Source of the DNA: Acinetobacter ursingii DSM 16037 = CIP 107286
GTDB taxonomy: Bacteria; Pseudomonadota; Gammaproteobacteria; Pseudomonadales; Moraxellaceae
Length of the DNA stretch: 64,000 bases
Direction: 5' to 3'
Assembly: GCF_000368825.1 (NCBI RefSeq)
Contig: NZ_KB849717.1
Span: forward strand, 1,436,485-1,500,484
Shown: positions 34,979 through 43,459 of the stretch, in pieces
Position numbering within the stretch: the first letter of the stretch is position 1
Layout: each line of letters opens with the position of its first letter
The notes under the pieces: model-generated
The model's input: the letters and a program-made list of their open reading frames with translations, nothing else
Told to the model about the DNA's origin: nothing
Database searches by the model: none
Translations under genes and position numbers: made by a program

Positions 34979-35815
34979 TTAAACAACGACCTGTTTTTGT
35001 TGACCAAGTACATCACTTTCAATCGTGACGACGTCTCCTTTTTTCAGATAACGAGGGGGCTTCATGCCACCACCTACACCTGCGGGTGTTCCCGTAATAA
35101 CGACATCACCTGGTAATAAAGTCATAAACTGACTCAAATAAGACAGCACTTCAGCAACCGAAAAAATCATGTCACTGGTATTTGCAGACTGCATCACTTC
35201 ATCATTGACCTTCAATGAAAATTGGACACTTTGCGGATTCGTCAATTCATCTTGAGTCACTAACCATGGACCAATAGGATCAAAAGTCTCAAAACTTTTG
35301 CCTTTGCCCCATTGCCCATTTCGTTTAAGTTGCCAATCACGTTCAGAAACGTCATTTGCCAAGCAATAACCTGCGACATAGTCCAATGCTTCAGATTGTG
35401 GGACATTCTTTGCCGTTTTGCTTAACACAAAGCCAAGTTCAAGCTCCCAGTCCGTCGCAACCGAATTGGGTGGCAATTCAATGTCATCGAATGGTCCACT
35501 TAAAGAAGTAATGGCTTTTTGAAAAACTACGGGTTCAGTTGGAAGATCTAAACCTGATTCTTTGGCATGTTCACGGTAGTTCAAACCGATTGCAACAAAT
35601 TGACGGACACCAGTGACTGGGGTACCTAAGCGTTCAGTGGAATCTACTATTGGAAAGATGTCTAACGACAATTGATTAATTAGTGACAGCTTTTCAGGGG
35701 TTAACCATTCAGGATTCCAATCTGCAATGATTGAAGAGACATCACGGATATGACCTTGTGCATCGATAATCCCTGGCTTTTCTTGTCCTTTGGCGCCAAA
35801 TCGTACTAGCTTCAT
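34979..35815 (-). CDS. Fumarylacetoacetate-hydrolase-family enzyme
   Basis: This 278-aa FAH-fold protein has metal and active-site features GLNYREHAKE, DWELELGFVL (Glu-x-Glu), GYCLANDVSERDWQ (Asp) and ITGTPAGVGGG. Family members hydrolyse C-C bonds of ring-cleavage products or decarboxylate or hydrate 2-oxo acids. It is the first gene of the operon, 32 bp downstream of the first operator copy. With the extradiol dioxygenase it likely splits the meta-cleavage product into an oxoacid for the CoA-transferase. Confidence 0.88.
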   Translation of the reverse strand: MKLVRFGAKGQEKPGIIDAQGHIRDVSSIIADWNPEWLTPEKLSLINQLSLDIFPIVDSTERLGTPVTGVRQFVAIGLNYREHAKESGLDLPTEPVVFQKAITSLSGPFDDIELPPNSVATDWELELGFVLSKTAKNVPQSEALDYVAGYCLANDVSERDWQLKRNGQWGKGKSFETFDPIGPWLVTQDELTNPQSVQFSLKVNDEVMQSANTSDMIFSVAEVLSYLSQFMTLLPGDVVITGTPAGVGGGMKPPRYLKKGDVVTIESDVLGQQKQVVV

Positions 35816-35833
35816 GCTAAAATTTCCTTTATT

Positions 35834-35889
35834 GACATTTTGTCATTATGACACTTCGTCATAATTATTCTAAATGAATTTGCTGTCAA
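35834..35889 (-). promoter_or_regulatory. Operon promoter with two tandem TetR-operator candidates
   Basis: Two copies of TGAC-N5-GTCA lie 16 bp apart: TGACATTTTGTCA (35834-35846), and one within TTATGACACTTCGTCATAA (35847-35865), where the arms extend to 7 bp. On the minus strand TTGACA (complement of 35884-35889) is followed after 17 nt by AATTAT as a weak -10, which touches the second palindrome. A repressor bound here would block the operon start. The divergent TetR gene at 36066 is the obvious ligand-sensing partner. Confidence 0.65.
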
Positions 35890-36065
35890 TCATTTTTTGA
35901 TCAACTCATCGCAATAATGCTTTACTCTTCTGATTTTTAAGTACTTATTTTTATAAAAGTGTAAGCAATGGTCTTGAATGTTTAAGGCTTACTGTGATTT
36001 ATAGTTTTTTGTCTTATAATTCAAAAGCGTTAAAAATATCTTTTTTGCTTTATGTGAGTTATTCA

Positions 36066-36761
36066 ATGACGGAACAAAAAAAACTGTCGAACCATCGCCA
36101 TAAAGTTGCTTTAGAAAAAAAACAAAAAATGAAAAGTCACTTAATGCTGTCTGCCCTCGATTTATATTGTCAGAGCTCACCCGAAAAAGTTTTAGTGATT
36201 GATGATTTTGTAAAATATGCAGGCGTATCGAGAGGCACTTTCTATAACTATTTTTTATCCACCAATGAGTTACTGACTGAAATTTCAATGAATATGAGTG
36301 ATGAAGTTCTTGAAATTATTGAACCCATCATTGCGGTACTTAATCACCCCATTGAGCGTGTAACTATCGCGACCCGATTATATTTGCGTTCTGCCATGCA
36401 CTATCCAGTGTGGGGCAGGCTGATTACCAGTGTCGGCCCCAGATACGTTGTGCGTGATCGAAATGTTGCGAAATTCTTAACACGTGATCTGAAAAAAGCA
36501 GATGAACTCGGGCATATCAAAATTGAAGACTATCGTGTTACCCGCGATATGTTTTTAGGGTCAGTCTATTACTCTTTAGAAACTATGCTGACCGAAACAG
36601 TCGATCAACATTATCTTGGCTTGGTGATTAAAACTCTTTTAGGACATTTGGGCATTCAGCAAAATGAAGTGCAACGTTTATATCAATTAGAACTTCCTAG
36701 TGAAATTGAGATTACCACTCCTTTTTTTACGATCTTAAGGCAACATCAAATTAAAAGTTAA
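36066..36761 (+). CDS. TetR-family regulator of the catabolic operon
   Basis: This 231-aa protein has an N-terminal helix-turn-helix ending VSRGTFYNYF (about residues 49-58) and a helical ligand-binding domain. ATG at 36066 was chosen because the longer frame (from 35994) begins with a hydrophobic, unlikely extension; TGAG lies about 9 nt upstream. It is divergent from the ring-cleavage operon with 250 bp between, where the tandem palindromes lie. It probably represses until the aromatic substrate or an intermediate binds. Confidence 0.88.
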   Translation: MTEQKKLSNHRHKVALEKKQKMKSHLMLSALDLYCQSSPEKVLVIDDFVKYAGVSRGTFYNYFLSTNELLTEISMNMSDEVLEIIEPIIAVLNHPIERVTIATRLYLRSAMHYPVWGRLITSVGPRYVVRDRNVAKFLTRDLKKADELGHIKIEDYRVTRDMFLGSVYYSLETMLTETVDQHYLGLVIKTLLGHLGIQQNEVQRLYQLELPSEIEITTPFFTILRQHQIKS

Positions 36762-36939
36762 AGTCATAAAAACTAATGCCGAATTTCCCACTTGCATTAA
36801 CTCTAAGATTGGGTGCTTATCATTGAATTTGACGAAAGATGCAGATTATATTTACATATAAATGCGAATCACCCCAAACAAGAAAAACTTTTTCAACTGA
36901 AGTGGTCAGTTTTAATCGACTATTGAGCACGACAATTCA
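36762..36939. other. Non-coding gap before the MocR remnant
   Basis: AT-rich spacer between the TetR gene and the pseudogene; no gene or clear signal seen. Confidence 0.4.
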
Positions 36940-37252
36940 ATGAATGTACAAGCAGAAATTAGACAATAAGCTTCTAACTGGCGTAAAAGTATCAAAATTT
37001 ATGCAAAAGCGGAGCTATTCGATAGCATCATTATTGAAGAAGATGATGCCCAAGTTTTGGTGAAAAAAACGACCGCTCCTACGCTTAAAAGTCTGGAGCA
37101 ATATGGTCAAGTAATTTATATCAAAGCTCTTATCCAAACCTTTAGCACCCAGATTACGTTTGGGTTTTGGTTCTATTGCTTTAGATAAAATATCTGAGGG
37201 TGTGCAGCATTTAGCCGCCGTAGTCGAAGAGTATTCTTTATATAACGGATAG
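36940..37252 (+). pseudogene. Remnant of a MocR/PdxR-type regulator
   Basis: After an early stop the frame gives ASNWRKSIKIYAKAELFDSI, then IIEEDDAQVL and TAPTLKSLEQYGQVIYIKAL. A frameshift follows, then SKPLAPRLRLGFGSIALDKI and VQHLAAVVEEYS-stop. The EDD and SK-LAP-RLG segments are those of the aminotransferase-like domain of MocR proteins (PLP Lys region). The DNA-binding domain and most of the middle are gone. Confidence 0.7.
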
Positions 37253-37392
37253 AAAGATTCAAAATTAAGCTAAGAAATCATTTAAAATCAATATAACACT
37301 GTTTCTAACGAATTTGAGCTAGTCAAAAATATCCATGACTAAAACTCCAAATTAATAGTGGCTTTTACCACAGTTTTTTAAGACAAAAAAAT

Positions 37393-37418
37393 AAGAACCT
37401 GATCTCAATCAGGTTCTT
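37393..37418 (-). terminator. ssb terminator
   Basis: AAGAACCTGAT (37393-37403) pairs with ATCAGGTTCTT (37408-37418) with a 4-nt loop, just downstream of ssb. Confidence 0.75.
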
Positions 37419-37451
37419 ACTATAATTAAGCACAATATTTAGTTATATGAT

Positions 37452-38015
37452 CTAGAACGGTAAATCATCATCCAAATCAGAAGGCGCTGGTGCAGCAGGT
37501 GCTTTTGGCGCAAAACCGCCTGGATTATTGTTGCCCGCATTGCCATAACCGCCAGAAGAATTATTGGCATAGTTACCCTGATTAGAGCCATTATTTTGAC
37601 CATAGCCAGACTGTTGTGGAGCATTATTAAAACGTGGCTGATTAAAATCATTGCCACCGCCCATTGCCTGATCCCCTTGCTGACGAGAATCCAACATCTG
37701 CATTTGCTCACCACGAATTTCAGTGGTATAGCGTTCCTGTCCGTTTTGGTCCGTCCACTGGCGAGTACGCAAAGAACCTTCAATATAAACTTTTGATCCT
37801 TTACGCAAATATTGCTGTGCAATTTCCCCTAAACGATTATGCAAGACAATACGATGCCATTCGGTTTGCTCTTTACGCTCACCTGTATTTTTATCTGTCC
37901 AAGATTCACTGGTCGCAATTGAAAACTGAGTCAGTGAACCTCCATTTGGAAAAGTTTTGGTTTCTGGATCACGTCCTAAAGTACCAACTAAAATAACTTT
38001 ATTCACACCACGCAT
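37452..38015 (-). CDS. ssb: Single-stranded DNA-binding protein
   Basis: This 187-aa protein has an N-terminal OB fold (about 1-110: [49 protein letters not shown]), then a Gly/Asn/Gln-rich disordered linker and the acidic tip DLDDDLPF, which docks replication and repair partners. It coats single-stranded DNA as a tetramer. It follows the MFS gene with about 50 bp between. Confidence 0.97.
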   Translation of the reverse strand: MRGVNKVILVGTLGRDPETKTFPNGGSLTQFSIATSESWTDKNTGERKEQTEWHRIVLHNRLGEIAQQYLRKGSKVYIEGSLRTRQWTDQNGQERYTTEIRGEQMQMLDSRQQGDQAMGGGNDFNQPRFNNAPQQSGYGQNNGSNQGNYANNSSGGYGNAGNNNPGGFAPKAPAAPAPSDLDDDLPF

Positions 38016-38066
38016 TAGCTAATTTCTTCCTATGTATTTCTGTGTTTTACTTTATAAGAGTTATGC

Positions 38067-39431
38067 TTAAATGGCTACCTCTGAACCTATCAAGTGCGTT
38101 AAATGTTGTCGCCCAGTATCATCGATCACCTGCTTATCAACTTTAATATACGCTACTTTTTGCTCAGCCATCACCACCACTTCTTCAATACCACGAATCG
38201 CCAATAGTTTTGAAGTCCATTCATCTGTTTGTTTTAATTCAGGTAAGGGCAATACGATCGAAGATAAATATCGCGGCTGCGCCAGACCAAAACTAATCAG
38301 CAACCAGATCATAGCAATGCCAGCCAAAATACTCCAACCAAGCGAAGTATTATGTAACATTAAAAGCTGACCACCCAGCACCCCCCCAAAAAATGCCCCT
38401 AAAAACTGGCTACTGGCATTAATCCCCATCGCGGTGGCCTTAGACTGAAGCGGCGCAGATTTGGATAACCATGAGGGTAACAGTGCTTCCATGACATTGA
38501 AGGCAATAAAAAATAAACCCAAGCCTAATAACAGAATATATTTGGACTCATAGCCAAAAATTAAGATCAGTAAACCTGCAATAATGCCCAAAATTGCGGT
38601 TAGAAAAATTCCGCGCATTTTGCGATATTTTTCCGCGACAATAATACTAGGAAACGCAAAAAGCAGACTAATCACCAAAAGCGGCAAATACACCATACCG
38701 TGTTTAGCTAAAGGAATATTGGCAAACTCAATCAATTGAGATGGTACATAGATAAACATGGCTGTCAGCAGTAAATGCAGTGAAAAAACCGAAACATGTA
38801 ATCGATTTAAATCGCCCATCTGGATGACTTGTTTGAGCTGAGCCAGATAACCCTGACGAAAATTACGATGATGTCGAGTGACTTTCGGCACCAGCAGCAA
38901 CATAAAAATGGCTGCAATTCCCATGATCGTGGTGACCCAAAATAAACCAGAGATGCCCACCTGACTGGTCAACCACGGCCCTAAGCTAAACGCGATAACA
39001 AAAGACAGACCAATACTCATGCCCATCACCGCCATGGCTTTAGTCCGCTGTTCCTCTCGGGTAACATCGGCCAGAAGTGCCATGACCACGGCTGACACAG
39101 CCCCTGCGCCTGCAATCGCACGTCCAATAATCACACCGTAAATAGTATGAGACATTGCGGCAATGGCACCACCTAGTGCAAAAAGTACCAGCCCTAAAAT
39201 AATGAGAGGTTTACGGCTAAAACGGTCTGCCCAAAGGCTAAATGGAATCTGTAAAATCGCCTGACTTAGACCATAAATACCCACAGCCAAGCCAATCAAC
39301 GCAGGTGTTGCATATTGGTAAGACTGACCTGCGATAGAAAACACGGGGATAATCATGAACAATCCCAACATTCGCAGGGCAAAGATACTGCTTAATGCAA
39401 AAGTTGAGCGACGTTCTATAGCATTCATCAT
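38067..39431 (-). CDS. MFS transporter next to ssb
   Basis: This 454-aa protein has twelve predicted membrane segments. The MFS loop 2-3 motif is visible as FSLWADRFSRKPLI (about 62-75). The C-terminal soluble extension of about 65 residues after the last helix (LPELKQTDEWTSKLLAIRGIEEVVV...) is unusual for the family. It is probably a drug or metabolite efflux protein; the substrate is unknown. It lies upstream of ssb in the same direction. Confidence 0.85.
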   Translation of the reverse strand: MMNAIERRSTFALSSIFALRMLGLFMIIPVFSIAGQSYQYATPALIGLAVGIYGLSQAILQIPFSLWADRFSRKPLIILGLVLFALGGAIAAMSHTIYGVIIGRAIAGAGAVSAVVMALLADVTREEQRTKAMAVMGMSIGLSFVIAFSLGPWLTSQVGISGLFWVTTIMGIAAIFMLLLVPKVTRHHRNFRQGYLAQLKQVIQMGDLNRLHVSVFSLHLLLTAMFIYVPSQLIEFANIPLAKHGMVYLPLLVISLLFAFPSIIVAEKYRKMRGIFLTAILGIIAGLLILIFGYESKYILLLGLGLFFIAFNVMEALLPSWLSKSAPLQSKATAMGINASSQFLGAFFGGVLGGQLLMLHNTSLGWSILAGIAMIWLLISFGLAQPRYLSSIVLPLPELKQTDEWTSKLLAIRGIEEVVVMAEQKVAYIKVDKQVIDDTGRQHLTHLIGSEVAI

Positions 39432-39522
39432 CTTATTACGCTGAATTTAACCTGTACAAATTATAGGGTATTCACATCAAAACTTCGCTACATTCCTTCA
39501 ATTTCTTGTGAACATAAAAACA

Positions 39523-39546
39523 AGCAGGGTGTAAAAACACCCTGCT
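39523..39546 (-). terminator. Intrinsic terminator
   Basis: AGCAGGGTGT (39523-39532) pairs with ACACCCTGCT (39537-39546) with an AAAA loop. It ends the DUF475 gene before the MFS gene. Confidence 0.75.
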
Positions 39547-39574
39547 AATTTAGTTGATTAGACTGAAAATTTGC

Positions 39575-40654
39575 TTAACTCAATGGTTGGTGCTTGCGAT
39601 ATTGGATCGATGCAATCACCGCCCAAACAATAAATGCCACCCCAATTAAACCCGTCACCACTTCTGGAACATGGACGCCCGTACCACTGGCAAGCATGAT
39701 AAAAGCCAGTGCCCCAATCGCATAATGCGCCCCATGCTCAAGGAAGATGTAGGCATCTAGTGTGCCTTTTTCCACCAAATAGATCGTCATGGAACGCACA
39801 AAGATCGCACCAATGGCCAAGCCTAGCATAATAATTACGACATCACTGGTAATCGCAAATGCGCCAATCACACCATCGAAACTAAATGAAGCATCTAAAA
39901 CTTCAAGATATAAAAATCCACCGAAACCAGCTTTTACCACTCCCGTCACTGCACCATTTTCATCATGCTTGACTGCATTACCTTCTTCATCCACTTCAGG
40001 TTCACCGCCTAGTAAGTGACTGAGTACTTGAACTCCAATATAGATTACTAAGCCCCAAATCCCCGCCATGGTCACCACCAGACGTTTTTCATCTGCCACT
40101 TGTGCAGACATGATCAGCAAAGCAATCAAGGCAATAAATACCGACATTGCAGGAACACTAGCCAAATGCGAAAGCTTGGATTCTAACCATCTAAACCAGT
40201 GAGTATCTTTGCCATCATCAAAGAAGAAGTTTAAAAAGACCATCAACAAGAATGTTCCACCAAAGGCGGCAATTTCAGGATGATGTTCCATCAAACGCTG
40301 TGAATACGTCGCAGGATCATTCAGCGCCATTTGTACTACTTCCAACATTCCCATATCCGCGGTTACTGCGACAATCACAATAGGAAAAATTAAACGCATA
40401 CCAAATACGGCAACCAGAATACCCACCGTTAAAAATATCATTTTCCAGAAATGATCCCAGTTGCGTAACACTGAAGCATTGACCACGGCATTATCAAAAG
40501 ATAAAGACACTTCCATCACCGCTAGGATTGCAGTAATGGTTAGGGCTTTAAACATCGTCGAAATGCCCGCCTCTGGCCCATGGGTATAGCCCCAATAAGC
40601 TGACAAAGCCAAACAAATCACGGTAAAAAAAATCGAAAAACGGAAATGCTTCAT
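39575..40654 (-). CDS. DUF475/TerC-like integral membrane protein
   Basis: This 359-aa protein has about nine membrane segments. The TerC/DUF475 hallmark SFDNAVVNASVL (about 52-63) and a second DASFSFDGVIGAFA repeat (about 255-268) provide intramembrane acidic residues, consistent with a metal-ion exporter or exchanger role known for TerC relatives. FFFDDGKDTHW lies in a central loop. Divergent from tenA. Confidence 0.85.
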   Translation of the reverse strand: MKHFRFSIFFTVICLALSAYWGYTHGPEAGISTMFKALTITAILAVMEVSLSFDNAVVNASVLRNWDHFWKMIFLTVGILVAVFGMRLIFPIVIVAVTADMGMLEVVQMALNDPATYSQRLMEHHPEIAAFGGTFLLMVFLNFFFDDGKDTHWFRWLESKLSHLASVPAMSVFIALIALLIMSAQVADEKRLVVTMAGIWGLVIYIGVQVLSHLLGGEPEVDEEGNAVKHDENGAVTGVVKAGFGGFLYLEVLDASFSFDGVIGAFAITSDVVIIMLGLAIGAIFVRSMTIYLVEKGTLDAYIFLEHGAHYAIGALAFIMLASGTGVHVPEVVTGLIGVAFIVWAVIASIQYRKHQPLS

Positions 40655-40848
40655 GCGTGCCCTGAATCAAAAATATTAAAATTAGGATTTCGCTGCATAT
40701 TATGCGCGTTTTCAGCGTGCTTGCAGATGACTTTTATCTTTTTTTAGTAAAATCTTAAGGCAAAATTAATAAAGTATCTCTACGGCTACGCATGACAAAA
40801 TTTTGTTATAGTCTGGGCGGATGATCTTTAGAATTTAGAGCAAAACAG

Positions 40849-41520
40849 ATGAGTTTTACCCAAGAACTTTGGCACAATAATATTGAACTTTACCAAAAAA
40901 CCTTGAATCTTCCATTTAATCAGGAGCTTGCCGCAGGGACTTTGTCTGCCGATGCTTTTTGTCATTATGTGATTCAGGATGCGCATTATTTATTGGCCTA
41001 TGGTCGTGCTTTGGCAGTTGCCGCAGCAAAAGCGTTTGATGCCGACGATGTGATTCAGTTCGCTGAGGCAGCCAAAATCGCAATTATTGTAGAACGTAGT
41101 CTGCACAATGACTTTATGCAGCATTTTGACATTAGCAAACAGCAATTTGAAAGCACGCCACTGACACTTGCCTGTCATCACTATACTTCATTTTTAACCG
41201 CGACAGCATGGTCTGAAAGTTATCCAGTGGTGTTAGCCGCGTTGTTACCTTGTTTCTGGATTTATGCGGAAGTGGGTAAAGATAACGTAGAAAAATCAGT
41301 GGTGAATAATCCATATCAGGCTTGGATTGATACTTATTCGGGAGAAGAGTTTCACACTGCTGTGGGCAATGTGATTGCCACTGTCGATAAAGTTGCGGCG
41401 CGTTGTGACGATGACACCAAAGCCAAAATGCATGCAGCCTATACCATGGGTGCAAAACTAGAATGGTTGTTTTGGGATAGTGCTTATCAGCAACGACAAT
41501 GGATGGGGCTCACACAATGA
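40849..41520 (+). CDS. tenA: TenA-family thiaminase II-like protein
   Basis: This 223-aa all-helical TenA/PqqC-fold protein has YVIQDAHYLLAYGRA near the N-terminus, the active-site Cys in LLPCFWIYAEVG (about 131-142), WIDTYSGEEF, and a Glu in KLEWLFWDSAY near the C-terminus. TenA enzymes hydrolyse aminopyrimidine in thiamin salvage. A TATAGT-like -10 precedes the gene, and no thiamin riboswitch is seen. The assignment to salvage of base-degraded thiamin is from the family. Confidence 0.88.
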   Translation: MSFTQELWHNNIELYQKTLNLPFNQELAAGTLSADAFCHYVIQDAHYLLAYGRALAVAAAKAFDADDVIQFAEAAKIAIIVERSLHNDFMQHFDISKQQFESTPLTLACHHYTSFLTATAWSESYPVVLAALLPCFWIYAEVGKDNVEKSVVNNPYQAWIDTYSGEEFHTAVGNVIATVDKVAARCDDDTKAKMHAAYTMGAKLEWLFWDSAYQQRQWMGLTQ

Positions 41521-41584
41521 CGCCTCTCTTTTAACATCGTTTGAGAATATTCCACTACATGCTGATAGAGGTATATCGCTTCGA

Positions 41585-41869
41585 TCAGCAATTTAGAAGT
41601 TGCTCAAACTCCGGCCCCGTTTTGGAAAAAGTAACTTCTGTAATCTGATAGTCTGCAACTTGCTGAAAAGGATCTTGTTGTAGAATATGCTCAAGTTGTT
41701 CACGAGGCATGGTTTTGACCAAGACTACACCACCAGTACGTGGCTGTTTGCGCCCCGCACTAATAAAAAGACCTTCCGCAAAATATCGGTTCAACCAGTC
41801 AATATGTGGCTGGATCAACGCATCAACTTCATTGAGGGGTTTGATATAATTTAAGCTGACAATAAACAT
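41585..41869 (-). CDS. YciI-family protein
   Basis: This 94-aa protein has a YCII/ferredoxin-like fold: MFIVSLNYIKPLNEVDALIQPH with the family His, then HIDWLNRYFAEGLFISAGRK and DPF. The start at 41869 was chosen because the longer frame upstream overlaps glpM out of frame and reads as nonsense. YciI proteins are small putative dehydratase-like or dimeric enzymes with no settled role. It follows glpM by 20 bp and is probably co-transcribed. Confidence 0.85.
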   Translation of the reverse strand: MFIVSLNYIKPLNEVDALIQPHIDWLNRYFAEGLFISAGRKQPRTGGVVLVKTMPREQLEHILQQDPFQQVADYQITEVTFSKTGPEFEQLLNC

Positions 41870-41889
41870 TGTATTTTCAACCTCAAGCC

Positions 41890-42234
41890 TTAAGCAGAAT
41901 AAAAAGACGTCCAGCCATATAACAAAATTGCCGCAGCCAATACCCATGCCAATGTTGCAAAGCTGAGACACATCCCAATCGAGACCCGATCTGCAAGGTA
42001 ATACACCGTTCCAAGATAAATGGCATAGGGAATCAGCGACCACAATCCAAACAACGCCGTTTTGCGCAACGCCTCAGCACCTTGTTGTCCAAATACAATC
42101 ACATGCGCAATCAGTGCAAAAGTGGGAAATAACGGGACCAAACCCGCAATATAAAACGATCGGCTTTTAGATAATAAAGAAATCAGCAATACCACAGCCG
42201 CACCTAAGGCGCATTTAAAAAACAACCCGATCAT
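41890..42234 (-). CDS. glpM: GlpM-family membrane protein
   Basis: This 114-aa protein has four predicted membrane segments and the GlpM-typical LLSKSRSFYIAGLVPLFPTF stretch (about 20-39). In Pseudomonas, GlpM affects alginate production and membrane traits; its exact function is unknown. Confidence 0.88.
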   Translation of the reverse strand: MIGLFFKCALGAAVVLLISLLSKSRSFYIAGLVPLFPTFALIAHVIVFGQQGAEALRKTALFGLWSLIPYAIYLGTVYYLADRVSIGMCLSFATLAWVLAAAILLYGWTSFYSA

Positions 42235-42380
42235 GAGACAAAGAACACTGGAACAATGCTATTGAACTTACTCCTTTTTCTTGTAAAAAAATAGAAGCCT
42301 AGCCGTATTCAACTCAAAATCTAGGATGCAATTTTACAAATTTGGCTTGCAATTTTGGTCAAGTTCAAGCATTCTTATTT

Positions 42381-42399
42381 GATAATGATTATTATTTAC
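42381..42399 (+). promoter_or_regulatory. Fur-box-like site
   Basis: GATAATGATTATTATTTAC matches the classical 19-bp Fur consensus at 15 positions and lies 41 bp before the chosen ATG of the next gene. It is a candidate for iron-dependent repression. Confidence 0.5.
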
Positions 42400-42440
42400 T
42401 TAGCTTGAATATTTATGGCACGACCGTGTTGGAGAACATA

Positions 42441-42815
42441 ATGCTGATAGAAACTCAAGGTAGTGAAGCGATGAATGCCATGATTACCTTGCGCCAATGC
42501 TGGTATGCAAACGAAGAAATTTATATCAATAAAGGCTGTTTACATTGTGGTTCAGCAGCGACCTATTTGATTTATTTTACCAACCGAAAAATACAAAAAT
42601 TGATGCTGGATTTTATTGCCAAATATAATTGTAACCATCCCAAACGTGTTGATTTGATGGATTTAGAATACTTTGAGCAAGACTATGAACAATTACTGTC
42701 ACAATTAGAAGCACAGGTGATTCATTATTCTTTTTCACAGCATAATCAACCCAAACGCATTACCTTTGAACAAGTCGAATCTATTTTTGAACGTGATTTT
42801 GCAATGGCTTGCTAA
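42441..42815 (+). CDS. Small CxxC protein behind a Fur-box-like site
   Basis: This 124-aa protein has a GCLHCGS pair of cysteines (about residues 33-39) and a third Cys near KYNCNH, which could bind a metal. The rest is helical with an acidic patch. ATG at 42441 has GGAG at 6 nt; the longer frame from 42342 would run through the Fur-like site, so it is rejected. Possible iron-stress protein; family not recognised. Confidence 0.7.
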   Translation: MLIETQGSEAMNAMITLRQCWYANEEIYINKGCLHCGSAATYLIYFTNRKIQKLMLDFIAKYNCNHPKRVDLMDLEYFEQDYEQLLSQLEAQVIHYSFSQHNQPKRITFEQVESIFERDFAMAC

Positions 42816-42853
42816 AGAATAACAATTACAAAAACTGTCTCCCGCTTGACTCC

Positions 42854-42882
42854 AAAGCACAGCTTAAGTTGTGCTTTTTTTT
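42854..42882 (+). terminator. Intrinsic terminator
   Basis: AAGCACA (42855-42861) pairs with TGTGCTT (42870-42876), followed by seven Ts. It follows the CxxC-protein gene and converges on the DUF1304 gene. Confidence 0.7.
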
Positions 42883-42911
42883 ATTCGCTTGGTCAAGTTT
42901 TCATAAGATTT

Positions 42912-43265
42912 TTATAATAAATACACAGCCAGTAAGCCAAGCAATGCAGGTATTGCCTGAATATAAATAATTTTGCGACTTGCTGTAAGTCCGCCATAGA
43001 TCCCTGCCACCAACACACAACTCAAAAAGAAAGTGGCCAAAGGCACTGCATAACTTGCAGGAGCAAACAATGACCAAATGAGTCCTGCGGCTAGAAAACC
43101 ATTATATAAACCCTGATTTTGTGCCAGAACTTTGGTGAGTTGTGCTTTTTCTAGCGTATTCCCAAATGCCTTGAGTCCATAAGGCCGATCCCATAAAAAC
43201 ATTTCGAGTATCAAGATATACACATGTAACAATGCGATAAATGTGATCAGTATTTTAGCCAACAT
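42912..43265 (-). CDS. DUF1304 membrane protein
   Basis: This 117-aa protein has four membrane segments with the DUF1304 pattern LEMFLWDRPYGLKAFG (about 20-35) and NQGLYNGFLAAGLIW. Function unknown. It is divergent from uvrA with 194 bp between. Confidence 0.85.
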   Translation of the reverse strand: MLAKILITFIALLHVYILILEMFLWDRPYGLKAFGNTLEKAQLTKVLAQNQGLYNGFLAAGLIWSLFAPASYAVPLATFFLSCVLVAGIYGGLTASRKIIYIQAIPALLGLLAVYLL

Positions 43266-43459
43266 GATGATGATCCTATTTTTTGATCAAGTTCATTTTT
43301 AGAACTCTAAATATAACGGATTTATCTTCATGTGTATAAAAGTTTATTCTGTTTGTTTTCTGCCGACACAAATTGACGCATAAAATGGTAAATTTCATGC
43401 TTGAACATTTTTCATGCGCTATCATATATACCTTTTTAAAATTCGTTTAGGATCATTTT

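Noticed and set aside
40655..40848. A thiamin or manganese riboswitch between DUF475 and tenA
   Set aside because: I could not find the conserved riboswitch core sequences; only ordinary promoter-like elements are visible.
41870..42043. N-terminal extension of the YciI protein
   Set aside because: The extension overlaps glpM out of frame; ATG at 41869 gives the normal family length.
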